A DNA stretch of 37,376 nucleotides, taken from contig JAFOBR010000021.1 of the NCBI GenBank assembly GCA_017381715.1, forward strand, positions 1 through 37,376, written 5' to 3'. The notes under the pieces were generated by a model, which saw nothing but the letters and a program-made list of their open reading frames with translations, did not search any database and was not told the origin of the DNA. Below are positions 15,302 to 24,424 of the stretch, one piece after another (positions within the stretch are counted from its first letter, which is position 1; every line of letters starts with the position of its first letter). The position numbers and the translations under genes were made by a program. Origin of the DNA: Clostridia bacterium. GTDB lineage: Bacteria > Bacillota > Clostridia > Oscillospirales > CAG-382.

Positions 15302-16708
15302 TTAGAATTCTGCGTTACCGAAGGTACGGGGGAATGCCTCAACATCACGGATGTTGGAAACGCCGGTAATATACATTATAAGACGCTCAAATCCGATACC
15401 GAAGCCTGCGTGATGAACGCCGCCGTATTTGCGGAGGTCCATATACCACTTATAGCTTTCGGGCTCCAAGCCAAGCTCTTCTATGCGCTGCATAAGAAGA
15501 TCGTAGCGTTCTTCCCTCTGGCTTCCGCCGATAAGCTCGCCTACTCCGGGAACAAGCATATCTGCTGCGGCAACGGTCTTGCCGTCATCGTTAAGACGCA
15601 TATAGAAGGATTTGATTTCCTTGGGGTAATCGGTTACGAAAACGGGGCAGCCGAATATCTTTTCTGTAAGATATCTTTCGTGCTCAGTCTGCAGGTCACA
15701 GCCCCAATAGGGAGTGAATTCAAACTTGTTTCCGGATTCGGAAAGGAGCTTTATAGCCTCCGTATAGGTTATACGCTTGAAATCGGAATTAACCAGATCT
15801 GTAAGGCGGGCTTTGAGTCCCGTATCCACGAATTTGTTAAAGAATTCTATTTCTTCGGGGCAGTTTTCAAGAACGTATGCGATAACGTATTTGGTCATAC
15901 GCTCCGCAAGGTCCATATCGTCCTCAAGGTCTGCGAAAGCTATCTCGGGCTCGATCATCCAGAACTCTGCGGCGTGGCGCTGGGTGTTGGATTTTTCTGC
16001 ACGGAAGGTGGGACCGAAGGTATATACGTTGGCAAACGCCATTGCAAAGCATTCTACGTTAAGCTGACCGGAAACGGTGAGAGATGTAGGCTTGCCAAAG
16101 AAATCCTGGGTAAAATCCACCTTGCCGTCTTCCGTGCGGGGAGGCTCGGATGCGTCCAGCGTGGTAACACGGAACATTTCACCTGCGCCCTCACAGTCGC
16201 TGGTGGTGATAAGGGGTGTATGAACGTAAACGAAGCCGTTTTCAGCAAAGAATTTGTGTATTCCCTGAGCAGCTACGGAACGAACTCTGAACACTGCGTT
16301 AAAGGTGTTTGCGCGGGGGCGCAGATGTGCTATGGAACGCAGAAATTCGGGAGAGTGGCGCTTGGGCTGAAGAGGGTAATCGGGAGTGGAAGTACCTGCT
16401 ATCTCGATTTCCTCCGCCTTTATCTCGAAGGGCTGTTTTGCGCCGGGGGTAAGCTCAAGAACGCCGGTAACTTTAAGCGCCGCACCTATATTCTGGTGAG
16501 CGATATCTTTATAATTATCGAGCTTGGACTCCTCGAACACAACCTGAACGGGCTTGAAATAAGAACCGTCGTTAAGTTCGATAAAACCAAAGGCATTAGA
16601 AGAGCGCAAATTGCGCACCCATCCCCCTATCGTAACCCTTTGTCCGCCAAGTTCCGCGGAACGGGAATACAGTGTTTTTACTGTCGTAAGCTCTTTTTTA
16701 ATAGACAT
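15302..16708 (-). CDS. asnS: Asparagine--tRNA ligase
   Basis: The enzyme charges tRNA-Asn with asparagine in the cytoplasm. The N-terminal OB-fold (about 20-105, [24 protein letters not shown]) reads the anticodon. The class II catalytic core follows, with motif 2 around FRVTT and [16 protein letters not shown] and motif 3 at [14 protein letters not shown]. The [15 protein letters not shown] segment is typical of AsnRS, and the length (468) is usual for bacterial AsnRS. The leader is short, with no T-box. A good promoter lies at 16743-16771. It forms an operon with the aminotransferase downstream. Confidence 0.95.
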   Translation of the reverse strand: MSIKKELTTVKTLYSRSAELGGQRVTIGGWVRNLRSSNAFGFIELNDGSYFKPVQVVFEESKLDNYKDIAHQNIGAALKVTGVLELTPGAKQPFEIKAEEIEIAGTSTPDYPLQPKRHSPEFLRSIAHLRPRANTFNAVFRVRSVAAQGIHKFFAENGFVYVHTPLITTSDCEGAGEMFRVTTLDASEPPRTEDGKVDFTQDFFGKPTSLTVSGQLNVECFAMAFANVYTFGPTFRAEKSNTQRHAAEFWMIEPEIAFADLEDDMDLAERMTKYVIAYVLENCPEEIEFFNKFVDTGLKARLTDLVNSDFKRITYTEAIKLLSESGNKFEFTPYWGCDLQTEHERYLTEKIFGCPVFVTDYPKEIKSFYMRLNDDGKTVAAADMLVPGVGELIGGSQREERYDLLMQRIEELGLEPESYKWYMDLRKYGGVHHAGFGIGFERLIMYITGVSNIRDVEAFPRTFGNAEF

Positions 16709-16742
16709 AATCTTTCTTTCTCCTTTTTTAAGGTCAAACCGT

Positions 16743-16771
16743 ATTATACCATATCTATCCTATTATTGCAA
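16743..16771 (-). promoter_or_regulatory. Promoter of asnS
   Basis: On the minus strand TTGCAA (16766-16771) and TATAAT (16743-16748) are 17 bases apart, 35 bases before the asnS ATG. Confidence 0.85.
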
Positions 16772-17022
16772 GAATTTTTTAAAACATCCGCATTCGGCAC
16801 AGAGCCAAAAATGCAAAAGCGAGAATAGGAATTATTATATAAAACTTACAATGTGCGCATACTTTACATATTATTTCTTACTTCGGTAGAAATCCGCACG
16901 GATTTCATATTGTTTTATTCGCTTGCATTTTTGTATAAATTTTTGCTTCGCTCGCTGTACCTTTGTACAGCTACCGCTCGCGAAAATTCATTCTGTATCC
17001 AAATGCGAACGTTTTTTATTTT
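16772..17022. other. Gene-free stretch between dinB and the asnS promoter, with two hairpins
   Basis: No coding sequence is supported. GAAATCC-GCAC-GGATTTC (16889-16906) and GCTGTAC-CTTT-GTACAGC (16954-16971) are perfect 7-bp stems. The second is flanked by GCTCGC/GCTCGC direct repeats. Neither has a strong T-run in the dinB direction, so the end of dinB transcription is not well defined. Confidence 0.5.
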
Positions 17023-18222
17023 TCATATTCCCAAACCGCTGTTTACCGAGCTTGCACGGGTAACCGCTTCCCCGCCGAAGCGAGCTCGGATACGGTCTAT
17101 GGCGGTTTCCAGCTTTTCGTTTTTCTCTCTGCGGGTGCTTTCGTCGGTAAAAAAGCTTTGCTGCACCCCTACCGTATCCGCTTTGCAAATGTCCATTCCC
17201 GTAACAGTAAGGGATCGGATAGGCTTTGATATATCTGTGAGTTCACGTATTATGTCAACCGAAACGGAGGCAATGTCTTTGCAAAAGCAGGTGGGGTTTC
17301 TTAATTTGCGCTGGCGGGACACGGTATTCAAATTCGTATCCCGTACAGACACCGCCACCGTACCGCACATTACCCCGTAAGAACGCATACGGGAGGATAC
17401 CGTATCCGCAAGCGCCCACACGGCAGCACGGATATCGTCTATCCCCACAAGATCGCGGCGGAAGGTCATACCGTTGCCCACGGATTTTATTTCCCGCTCC
17501 GTGTTGACGGGGGTAACGGGCGAGCATTCCGCACCCGTGGCGTAATCGTATAGGGTGGCACCGTTTTTGCCCAGAGCATCAGACATAGCCTTTCTGCCCG
17601 CCAAAGCAACGTCGCCTACCGTTTTTATTCCAATGCGGTTTAAACGGGCAGTAGTGCTCCGCCCCGCAAAAAGAAGGGCGGACACGGGCAAGGGGTAAAC
17701 TATATCCTTAAAATTTTCACGGGAGATGACGGTGGTGGCATCCGGCTTTTTATAATCGCTTCCCAGCTTGGCAAAGACCTTGTTAAAGGAAACTCCCACG
17801 GAAACGGTTATGCCCACCTCACGGTGTATACGTTCCCGCAAGGAATCGGCTATCTGCTTTCCGTCCCCGAAAAGATTTTTGCTTGCGGTTACGTCCAGCC
17901 AGCTTTCATCTATGCCGAAGGGCTCGATCAGATCGGTGTATTTATAAAATATCTCCCCTATTCTGCGGCTGAACTGCTCGTATTCTCTGTAATGAGGCTG
18001 TGCTATTACCAAAGACGGGCACTTTTTCTTTGCCTGCCAGATAACCTCTCCCGTTTTTATGCCAAACCTTTTTGCAAGCTCGTTTTTGGCAAGAACTATT
18101 CCGTGCCGTTCCTCCGAAGAACCGCACACCGCCATAGGCACGTTGGCGTATGAGGGGTTGAATACCGTTTCAACCGATGCAAAAAAAGAGTTGCAATCGC
18201 AGTGCAACACCGTTCTATCCAT
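17023..18222 (-). CDS. dinB: Y-family DNA polymerase IV-like protein
   Basis: A translesion DNA polymerase of 399 residues. The palm carboxylates are Asp9 (HCDCNSFFAS) and Asp105-Glu106 (FGIDESWLD). The helix-hairpin-helix region around RLNRIGIKTVGDVALAG and a little-finger domain (about 235-345) follow in normal order. Residues at the very C-terminus show no clear beta-clamp motif. It copies damaged DNA with low fidelity during the SOS response, and two LexA boxes overlap its promoter. The ATG has GAGGTGA upstream. Some Firmicutes call this branch UvrX or YqjW; dinB is the family-level name. Confidence 0.9.
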   Translation of the reverse strand: MDRTVLHCDCNSFFASVETVFNPSYANVPMAVCGSSEERHGIVLAKNELAKRFGIKTGEVIWQAKKKCPSLVIAQPHYREYEQFSRRIGEIFYKYTDLIEPFGIDESWLDVTASKNLFGDGKQIADSLRERIHREVGITVSVGVSFNKVFAKLGSDYKKPDATTVISRENFKDIVYPLPVSALLFAGRSTTARLNRIGIKTVGDVALAGRKAMSDALGKNGATLYDYATGAECSPVTPVNTEREIKSVGNGMTFRRDLVGIDDIRAAVWALADTVSSRMRSYGVMCGTVAVSVRDTNLNTVSRQRKLRNPTCFCKDIASVSVDIIRELTDISKPIRSLTVTGMDICKADTVGVQQSFFTDESTRREKNEKLETAIDRIRARFGGEAVTRASSVNSGLGI

Positions 18223-18244
18223 AATAAATTCACCTCGCCCGAAA

Positions 18245-18274
18245 ATTATACCACGCGAACATTCGTTCTGTCAA
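18245..18274 (-). promoter_or_regulatory. Promoter of dinB
   Basis: On the minus strand TTGACA (18269-18274) and TATAAT (18245-18250) are 18 bases apart, 22 bases before the dinB start. Both LexA boxes cover or touch it. Confidence 0.9.
18256..18269. promoter_or_regulatory. LexA (SOS) box 1 in the dinB promoter
   Basis: CGAACATTCGTTCT fits the Firmicutes consensus CGAAC-N4-GTTCG/T. It fills the spacer between -10 and -35. Confidence 0.88.
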
Positions 18275-18286
18275 GAACAAATGTTC
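18275..18286. promoter_or_regulatory. LexA (SOS) box 2 upstream of dinB
   Basis: GAACAAATGTTC is a second palindromic LexA-type site directly upstream of the -35 box. Its centre is 18 bases from that of box 1. Confidence 0.8.
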
Positions 18287-18343
18287 CAAACAGGGGCAAA
18301 AACAAACCGCAAAGTCTTTGCCTTGCGGTTTTGCGAGTATTGT

Positions 18344-19168
18344 TTACTTAAGCAGTTCAAGGAGATAGGGCACTTCTTTTTCGAACTCAACGCCGTAGTT
18401 AACGGAATCGGGAGAAGAGGCGGTGCGGGCGATACAAGCCACGGTATAATCGGTGGCAACCTTAAGGCTTTCTTCCAGAGTCTTGCCGTTCATAAGTGCG
18501 CCTACGAGAGAGGATGCGTATACGTCACCCGTGCCGTGATAGGAACGGTCGATACGGTCGCGGAAGTATGTAAACATTTTTCCGCTTTCCTTTTCCATAC
18601 AAGCAACGCCCAGCTTTCCGTCGCCGTAATCAACGCCGGTAAGAACTGCGTACTTGGGACCCAGATCGCACAAGCCTTTAAGCACCTGCTTAACGTAATC
18701 TTCGGTATAACCGCTTCCAACGTAATCTATACCCAGCATAAAGGAAGCTTCTGTCATATTGGGAACGATAACGTCCGCTTTGCCGCAAAGACGAGCCATT
18801 TCCTTTGCAAATTCCACGGTAAAGCCGGTATAAAGCTTGCCGTTATCTGCCATAACGGGGTCGATAACCACCAAAGAGGGGAAATCATCTATAAGCTTGC
18901 TTACAAGATTAAGCTGTTCAAAAGAGCCCAGATAGCCGGTATAGATAGCATCAAAGCCAAAGCCTTCTTTTTTCCAATGCTCGGTTATGGGTGTAACGTC
19001 TTCCGTAAGATCACGGAAGGTAAAGCCGGAAAACATTGTGTGGGTGGACAAAACGGCGGTGGGAATTACCGCACATTCAACGCCCATAGCGGAGATTATG
19101 GGAAGCGCTACGGTAAGGGAGCACTTGCCGATACAGGAAATATCCTGAACTGTAACTATTCTTTTCAT
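18344..19168 (-). CDS. Pyridoxamine/pyridoxal kinase
   Basis: A 274-residue ribokinase-superfamily enzyme that phosphorylates pyridoxal-type vitamers to PLP precursors using ATP. The start MKRIVTVQDISCIGKCSLTV and the segment SGFTFRDLTED match the pyridoxamine kinase branch of Clostridia. The anion hole and catalytic base are in HGTGD (Asp215), and VVIDPVMADNG is the usual nucleotide/Mg segment. It is the last gene of the seven-gene dapA operon, 2 bases after the methyltransferase stop. PLP made here would serve the aminotransferases nearby; that link is inference. Confidence 0.87.
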   Translation of the reverse strand: MKRIVTVQDISCIGKCSLTVALPIISAMGVECAVIPTAVLSTHTMFSGFTFRDLTEDVTPITEHWKKEGFGFDAIYTGYLGSFEQLNLVSKLIDDFPSLVVIDPVMADNGKLYTGFTVEFAKEMARLCGKADVIVPNMTEASFMLGIDYVGSGYTEDYVKQVLKGLCDLGPKYAVLTGVDYGDGKLGVACMEKESGKMFTYFRDRIDRSYHGTGDVYASSLVGALMNGKTLEESLKVATDYTVACIARTASSPDSVNYGVEFEKEVPYLLELLK

Positions 19169-19170
19169 AA

Positions 19171-19722
19171 TTATTTACTTTCTACCGTATAAAAGAACGG
19201 TGATATTGGTGAATTAAGTATGCGGAAGCAAGCACAGCAGTACTTGCGTCTGTTATATTCCGAAAGCATTTCTGCCAGCATATTGCCCTCAACGGTGCCT
19301 TCTTCGTGTCCGGGATAAACGGCGATAAGCAATATTCCGTCCGGCGCAAGAAGATTTATCGCCTTTTCCACGGCGATGCGTGTGGTCTGATGAAGGGTGG
19401 TTATCTTTTTATCGCTTCCGGGAAGATAACCCAGATTAAACACTCCCGCTTTTATGGGAGTTTTTATATATTTATCGCATTCCGAATGGGAATCCAATAT
19501 AAGCGAATAATTGTGGTACATCGCCTTTTCTTCCAAAAGATTTTTGGTACTCTCCAGCGCTTGAGGCTGAATATCAAAGGCATATACCTTTCCCTGCTCC
19601 CCTACTGTGCCTGAAAGCCACAAGGTATCGTGACCGTTGCCCATAGTGAAATCCGCAACCGTATCTCCTTCACGGATATGGCGGAGCAAAAAGCTTTTTT
19701 GAAGTTCCAACAGATCGGTCAT
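19171..19722 (-). CDS. Class I SAM-dependent methyltransferase, YtqB-like (putative rRNA methylase)
   Basis: The 183-residue protein has the SAM-binding motif I as ADFTMGNGHDT, motif II at YAFDIQPQAL, and FNLGYLPGSDK with a later VYPGHEEG segment. These are the hallmarks of the rRNA_methylase/YtqB (PF06962) family. B. subtilis YtqB-like proteins are small and fit this length. The natural substrate is not certain for this family: some members act on tRNA wobble carboxymethylaminomethyl groups and others are annotated as rRNA methylases. The start overlaps the upstream stop as ATGA, showing translational coupling. Confidence 0.8.
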   Translation of the reverse strand: MTDLLELQKSFLLRHIREGDTVADFTMGNGHDTLWLSGTVGEQGKVYAFDIQPQALESTKNLLEEKAMYHNYSLILDSHSECDKYIKTPIKAGVFNLGYLPGSDKKITTLHQTTRIAVEKAINLLAPDGILLIAVYPGHEEGTVEGNMLAEMLSEYNRRKYCCACFRILNSPISPFFYTVESK

Positions 19723-20519
19723 TTCCCTCTCGCCTTTCTGCGTTTTTCTTCTTTGGTTACGGCGTATGCACGTTCTGCGCCTATTGCAAGACCTACAGCG
19801 AGAATTGCAATGGGGACAAGCCAGCGGTAAGAACGCTTTGCGGGCTGTGCATCAACTTCCTCGGATGTGTCCTGCCGGGGAGCGGAAACATCGGGGGCAA
19901 ACACGGGAATATCCACAGTAACGGAGTTAAACACGGTTTTTCCCATTAAACGCATTCCTGCAGGAGTAACCGTACCTTTTATAAATTCAAGATTTTCCGT
20001 GCCTCCCTCGGTAAGCATAAGAGAATATACGTCCACAAATTCGGCGTTTGCATAGCCTTCGCAGGCAAGAGAAACTGCTTGGTTTACACCTTGCAGATTT
20101 TTTCCCTGCAATGCGGAAACAAAATATATTCTTACGCCGTTAAGGGTAACGGCAAAAGTCTGTGCAAAGGCGGAAACCGCATCAGCTTGCTCGTTTCCAT
20201 CCAGACAGTAAATAACCGCTTTGGGAGAAAACATTTTAAGGTAGGATGCGCATACTGCCCAATCTGCGGAAGAGGTATCTGCCAAGGTAAGGGATGCCAC
20301 CGTGTGGGGATACATATCGAAAGAATAATCCCGCCACGCTTGAGAGGCATTACCGCCGACAAGCAGTACCGCACCTCTCTCCACAGAGGAAAGAGAGTTG
20401 CGGAGCAAGGTTTCTACGGGGGTTTCCTCAGGCAGGGAGGAAGCGTCCCCCTCCTCCGCATAAGCGGTTACCGAGAAAAGCAGTATCAGTACTGCGAGGA
20501 AAGCCGTAATTCTTTTCAT
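19719..20519 (-). CDS. Exported membrane-anchored protein with degenerate SGNH-like domain
   Basis: A 266-residue protein with an N-terminal signal peptide (cleavage near AYA-EEG, residue 21) and one C-terminal membrane helix (about 233-250) followed by a basic tail, so the bulk faces outside. The middle resembles an SGNH/GDSL fold: ERGAVLLVGGNASQAW at the first strand, GVRIYFVSAL, and VTPAGMRLMGKTV near the end. However, the nucleophile Ser of GDS and the DxxH of the last block are not in place, so hydrolase activity is doubtful. This assignment is my inference from pattern. It overlaps icd by 4 bases and the methyltransferase by 4 bases. Confidence 0.6.
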   Translation of the reverse strand: MKRITAFLAVLILLFSVTAYAEEGDASSLPEETPVETLLRNSLSSVERGAVLLVGGNASQAWRDYSFDMYPHTVASLTLADTSSADWAVCASYLKMFSPKAVIYCLDGNEQADAVSAFAQTFAVTLNGVRIYFVSALQGKNLQGVNQAVSLACEGYANAEFVDVYSLMLTEGGTENLEFIKGTVTPAGMRLMGKTVFNSVTVDIPVFAPDVSAPRQDTSEEVDAQPAKRSYRWLVPIAILAVGLAIGAERAYAVTKEEKRRKARGK

Positions 20520-21727
20520 TTTTGCATCCTTTCGAGATTGGAGGCGATAGCGGAAATAAATTCTGCCATATATACGCCCTTCTTATTTTCAAGATTGGAC
20601 AAACCGATAAGGTCCTTTGTCATAATTCCCTCTTCCACGGTTTGTATGCAAGCTTTTTCCAGATTATCCGCAAAGCTCATAAGTTCGGGTATATCATCCA
20701 GCTCCCCTCTCTTACGCAACGCGCCGGTCCAGGCGAAAATGGTTGCGATAGGATTGGTAGAAGTGGGTTTGCCCTCAAGATGCTGATAATAATGGCGGGT
20801 TACTGTGCCGTGAGCCGCTTCGTATTCGTAAGAGCCGTCGGGTGCAACCAAAACGCTGGTCATAAGCCCAAGAGAACCAAAGGCTGTTGCCATCATATCC
20901 GACATAACGTCGCCATCGTAATTTTTGCACGCCCAGATAAATCCGCCCTCAGAGCGGATAACACGGGCTACCGCATCGTCAATAAGGGTATAGAAATAGG
21001 TTATGCCGTTTTCCTCGAAAGCTTTTTTGTATTCGTTTTCGTAAACTTCGTTGAAAATATCACGGAAACGGCGGTCGTATATTTTGGAAATAGTATCCTT
21101 TGCGCTGAACCAGAGGTCCTGCTTGGTGTCAAGAGCAAAAGCAAAACAGCTGTGGGCAAAAGCACGTATGCTATCGTCAAGATTGTATACCTCCTGAACG
21201 ATACCGTCGCATTCAAAGGTGTGAAGGTCTACACGCTTTTCGCTTCCGTCAGGCAGGGTCATGCATATCTGTGCCTTGCTTCCTGCGGGAACCAGAGTTT
21301 CGGATGCCTTATATATATCGCCGTAAGCGTGACGGGCGATAGTAATGGGCTTTTTCCAACTGCTTACGTAAGGGGTTATTCCCTTTACGATAATGGGAGC
21401 GCGGAACACGGTGCCGTCCATAATAGCGCGGATGGTGCCGTTGGGGATTTTCCACATCTGGGAAAGGTTGTATTCCTTTACTCTGTCTGCATTGGGAGTG
21501 ATGGTGGCGCACTTAACCGCAACGCCGTATTTCTTTGCCGCCAAGGCGGAATCTATGGTTACCTGATCCTTGGTTTCTTCTCTGTGAGGCAGACCGAGAT
21601 CGTAATATTCGGTCTTAAGATCAACGTAAGGACAGATAAGCTGTTCTTTTATCATTCCCCACATTACGCGGGTCATTTCGTCCCCGTCCATTTCCACGAG
21701 GGGAGTTTTCATAGGTATTTTGTTCAT
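20516..21727 (-). CDS. icd: NADP-dependent isocitrate dehydrogenase (IDH1/type II-like)
   Basis: This enzyme oxidises isocitrate to 2-oxoglutarate with loss of CO2. Its 403-residue sequence follows the eukaryote-like homodimeric type rather than the E. coli type: VEMDGDEMTRVMW at the start, PNADRVKEYNLSQMWKIPNGTIR, the AHGTVTRHY loop for NADP, and TSTNPIATIFAWT. Substrate residues (NGTIR and surrounding Arg) are present. The upstream aconitase stop overlaps its start, so it is made together with the enzyme for the previous step. No citrate synthase gene is in the window. Confidence 0.95.
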   Translation of the reverse strand: MNKIPMKTPLVEMDGDEMTRVMWGMIKEQLICPYVDLKTEYYDLGLPHREETKDQVTIDSALAAKKYGVAVKCATITPNADRVKEYNLSQMWKIPNGTIRAIMDGTVFRAPIIVKGITPYVSSWKKPITIARHAYGDIYKASETLVPAGSKAQICMTLPDGSEKRVDLHTFECDGIVQEVYNLDDSIRAFAHSCFAFALDTKQDLWFSAKDTISKIYDRRFRDIFNEVYENEYKKAFEENGITYFYTLIDDAVARVIRSEGGFIWACKNYDGDVMSDMMATAFGSLGLMTSVLVAPDGSYEYEAAHGTVTRHYYQHLEGKPTSTNPIATIFAWTGALRKRGELDDIPELMSFADNLEKACIQTVEEGIMTKDLIGLSNLENKKGVYMAEFISAIASNLERMQK

Positions 21728-23637
21728 TTATTGTCTCCTGTAAAGGGGAGTAATCCGCCTGCTTTAAGAAGCGCTTTCTGTCGGTCGGAGAAAGACGCAA
21801 CCAGAGGCAGGGTCTTGCCGTCCACGGTAAGAGAAGCGGAGTTCATATCATCGGAAAGCTGTATAACGCAGTTATCTCCGAGAGCAACAAGATTATAATC
21901 TTCGGGGTTTGCAAAGGTAAGAGGAACTATGCCTGCGTTAATAAGGTTTGCAAGGTGAATTCTTGCAAAAGATACCGCAACAACAGCCTTTACGCCCAGG
22001 TACAGAGGCACCAGCGCCGCATGCTCACGGGAGGAGCCCTGACCGTAGTTTGCGCCTGCTACTATAATACCGCCGCCCTTTTCGGTTGCACGGGCAGAAA
22101 AGCCTTCATCACAAGCGGCAAAGCAGAACTTGGAAAGATAAGGTATATTGGAACGGTAAGGCAGTATCTTTGCTCCTGCAGGCATAATATGATCGGTGGT
22201 GATATTGTCCTCTACCTTAAGGATACATTCACCCTCAATAGCGCCGGTAAGAGGCTTGCCTACGGGAACGGGCTTTATGTTGGGACCGCGGAGTATTTCC
22301 ACCTTTTCGCTCTCTTCGGGAGAATAAGGAGGAATGAGCATATTATCGTTTATGCTGAATGCTTCGGGCATTTTTATTTCGGGCATATCGCCAAGGGTAC
22401 GGGGATCGGTTATATATCCCGTAACTGCGGAAGCTGCCGCAACGGCGGGAGATACAAGATATACCTGACCGTCTGCAGTACCGCTTCTGCCGCAGAAATT
22501 GCGGTTGAAGGTACGCAAAGAAACGCCGCCGGAGCAGGGAGACTGACCCATACCGATACAAGGTCCGCAAGCGGATTCAAGCAGTCTTGCGCCTGCGCCC
22601 AGAATATCACCCATAGCGCCGGAAGCAACCGCCATGGCCAGAACCTGACGGGAACCGGGAGAAACCGCAAGAGACACGTTTTCGTGAACGGTCTTTCCCT
22701 TTAAGACAGCCGCCGCAAGAGAAATATCGGTAAAAGAAGAGTTGGTGCAGGAGCCTATGCAAACCTGGTCAACCTTGATATGAGAAAGCTCTGAAACGGG
22801 AACTACGTTATCGGGGCTGTGAGGACAAGCCGCAAGAGGAACGAGGGAGGAGAGGTCCACTTCCACGATCTCATCATACTGTGCGCCTTCATCTGCACAA
22901 AGAGGAGTATAAGCCTCTTCTCTGCCCTGCGCTTTAAGGAATTTATATGTGTTTTCATCGGAAGGGAAAATACTTGTGGTAGCGCCCAATTCTGCGCCCA
23001 TATTGGTAACGGTAGCACGCTCGGGCACGGAAAGGGATGCCACGCCGTCACCGAAATACTCGAATATTTTACCTACGCCGCCCTTTACGGTGAGGCGGGA
23101 AAGCAGGTGGAGTATAATATCCTTTGCGCCTACCCAAGCGGGAAGAGAACCGGTAAGATGTACACCCACCACCTTGGGGTAAGGAATACGGTATTCACCG
23201 CCGCCCATAGCCACTGCAACGTCAAGTCCGCCTGCGCCAAAGGCAAGCATACCGATACCGCCGCCCGTGGGAGTATGGCTGTCCGACCCGATAAGGGTCT
23301 TGCCGGGCACGCCGAAACGCTCTAAATGCACCTGATGGCATATACCGTTACCGGGACGTGAAAAATACAAGCCGTATTTTGCCGCGCAGGACTGAATATA
23401 ACGGTGGTCATCCGCATTTTCAAATCCCGACTGCAGGGTATTGTGGTCGATATAAGCAACGGAAAGCTCGGTCTTTACTCTGCCGGAGTTCATTGCCTCG
23501 TATTCAAGATACGCCATAGTGCCTGTGGCATCCTGAGTAAGTGTTTGGTCTATTCTCAAAGCCACTTCGTTTCCTACTGCGGGAGTGCCGGAAACGATAT
23601 GGGAATTAAGAAGTTTTTGTGCAAGTGTAAGCGCCAT
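21724..23637 (-). CDS. acn: Aconitate hydratase (short, about 640-residue type)
   Basis: This enzyme converts citrate to isocitrate through a [4Fe-4S] cluster. From the chosen start it has 637 residues. Cluster cysteines are in CIGSCTNSS (second Cys, residue 297) and CGPCIG (357 and 360). SDSHTPTGGGIGMLAFGAGG marks the catalytic part. The swivel domain holds NYGQGSSREHAAL. The length matches the putative aconitase branch found in anaerobes, shorter than the 890-residue AcnA. I set the start at ATG 23637 because GGAGAAG lies 7 bases upstream, inside the end of dapB; a further-upstream ATG would overlap dapB. Confidence 0.93.
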   Translation of the reverse strand: MALTLAQKLLNSHIVSGTPAVGNEVALRIDQTLTQDATGTMAYLEYEAMNSGRVKTELSVAYIDHNTLQSGFENADDHRYIQSCAAKYGLYFSRPGNGICHQVHLERFGVPGKTLIGSDSHTPTGGGIGMLAFGAGGLDVAVAMGGGEYRIPYPKVVGVHLTGSLPAWVGAKDIILHLLSRLTVKGGVGKIFEYFGDGVASLSVPERATVTNMGAELGATTSIFPSDENTYKFLKAQGREEAYTPLCADEGAQYDEIVEVDLSSLVPLAACPHSPDNVVPVSELSHIKVDQVCIGSCTNSSFTDISLAAAVLKGKTVHENVSLAVSPGSRQVLAMAVASGAMGDILGAGARLLESACGPCIGMGQSPCSGGVSLRTFNRNFCGRSGTADGQVYLVSPAVAAASAVTGYITDPRTLGDMPEIKMPEAFSINDNMLIPPYSPEESEKVEILRGPNIKPVPVGKPLTGAIEGECILKVEDNITTDHIMPAGAKILPYRSNIPYLSKFCFAACDEGFSARATEKGGGIIVAGANYGQGSSREHAALVPLYLGVKAVVAVSFARIHLANLINAGIVPLTFANPEDYNLVALGDNCVIQLSDDMNSASLTVDGKTLPLVASFSDRQKALLKAGGLLPFTGDNK

Positions 23638-23641
23638 TTTA

Positions 23642-24397
23642 TTACTTCTCCTCTGCGGAAACAAGATCTTTCATATTGTAAAAGCCGTTTTGCTTTTCGG
23701 CTATAAATTCTGCGGCACGCAAAGCGCCATATGCAAACAAGCCTCTGTCGTGAGCTTTGTGGGTAAGAGAGATGGTTTCGTGCTGACCGATTATCATAAC
23801 CGTGTGCTCGCCGATAACTCCGCCGCCTCTTACGGAATGGATGCCTATTTCTTTTTTGGGGCGCGCCATACGGCGGGAAGCACGTTCAAAAACGTATTCA
23901 CGCTCGCCGATAGCCTTTTGTATCTCGTCCGCCAGCATAAGGGCGGTACCCGAAGGTGCGTCCAATTTTGCGGAGTGGTGGGTTTCGATAATCTCTATAT
24001 CAAAATCCTCACCCATGCTCAAAGCAACGTCCGCGGCAACGCGGGCGGTTACGGAAACGCCTACAGACATATTACCCGAATTGAATATGGGAATCTGCTT
24101 GGAGGCTTTTTCGATAAGCTCTCTTTGTTCCTTGGAATAGCCGGTGGTGGCAAGAACCAAGGGGATATTGTTTTTTATACCGAATTCAAGCACACCCTCC
24201 AATGCGGATGCGGTGGTAAAGTCTATTACCACGCCGCAAGGATTGGGTATATCCTCAAGAGAGGTATAAACGGGAAAATCTGCGGAAACGGGATATATAT
24301 CGACACCGCAAAGAACATTAATACCTTTTTCGGCACACTGGGCGGCTATGGTCTTTCCCATTCTTCCGCCGCAGCCGTTTATTATAATTCCAGACAT
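23642..24397 (-). CDS. dapB: 4-hydroxy-tetrahydrodipicolinate reductase
   Basis: This enzyme reduces the DapA product with NAD(P)H in the lysine/diaminopimelate pathway. The N-terminal Rossmann motif is INGCGGRMG. The catalytic His pair (His140-His141) and Lys144 lie in ETHHSAKLDAPSGTA, followed by the helix carrying ALMLADEI. The 251-residue length is usual. It lies 27 bases after dapA and 4 bases before the aconitase start. Confidence 0.96.
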   Translation of the reverse strand: MSGIIINGCGGRMGKTIAAQCAEKGINVLCGVDIYPVSADFPVYTSLEDIPNPCGVVIDFTTASALEGVLEFGIKNNIPLVLATTGYSKEQRELIEKASKQIPIFNSGNMSVGVSVTARVAADVALSMGEDFDIEIIETHHSAKLDAPSGTALMLADEIQKAIGEREYVFERASRRMARPKKEIGIHSVRGGGVIGEHTVMIIGQHETISLTHKAHDRGLFAYGALRAAEFIAEKQNGFYNMKDLVSAEEK

Positions 24398-24424
24398 TTT
24401 TATGTTTTTCTCCGTTAAGTAAAA

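Noticed and set aside
16709..16742. T-box before asnS
   Set aside because: The leader is about 30 bases and contains no specifier stem or TGGNACCGCG-type sequence.
14363..16828. Open plus-strand frame of about 820 codons opposite the aminotransferase and asnS genes
   Set aside because: It is antisense to two clearly recognisable enzymes, spans their intergenic gap, and its translation is Cys/Gly/Phe-rich without any domain; codon bias of the real genes leaves this frame open.
20522..21898. Open plus-strand frame of about 458 codons opposite icd
   Set aside because: Antisense to isocitrate dehydrogenase, no ribosome site, no recognisable domain.
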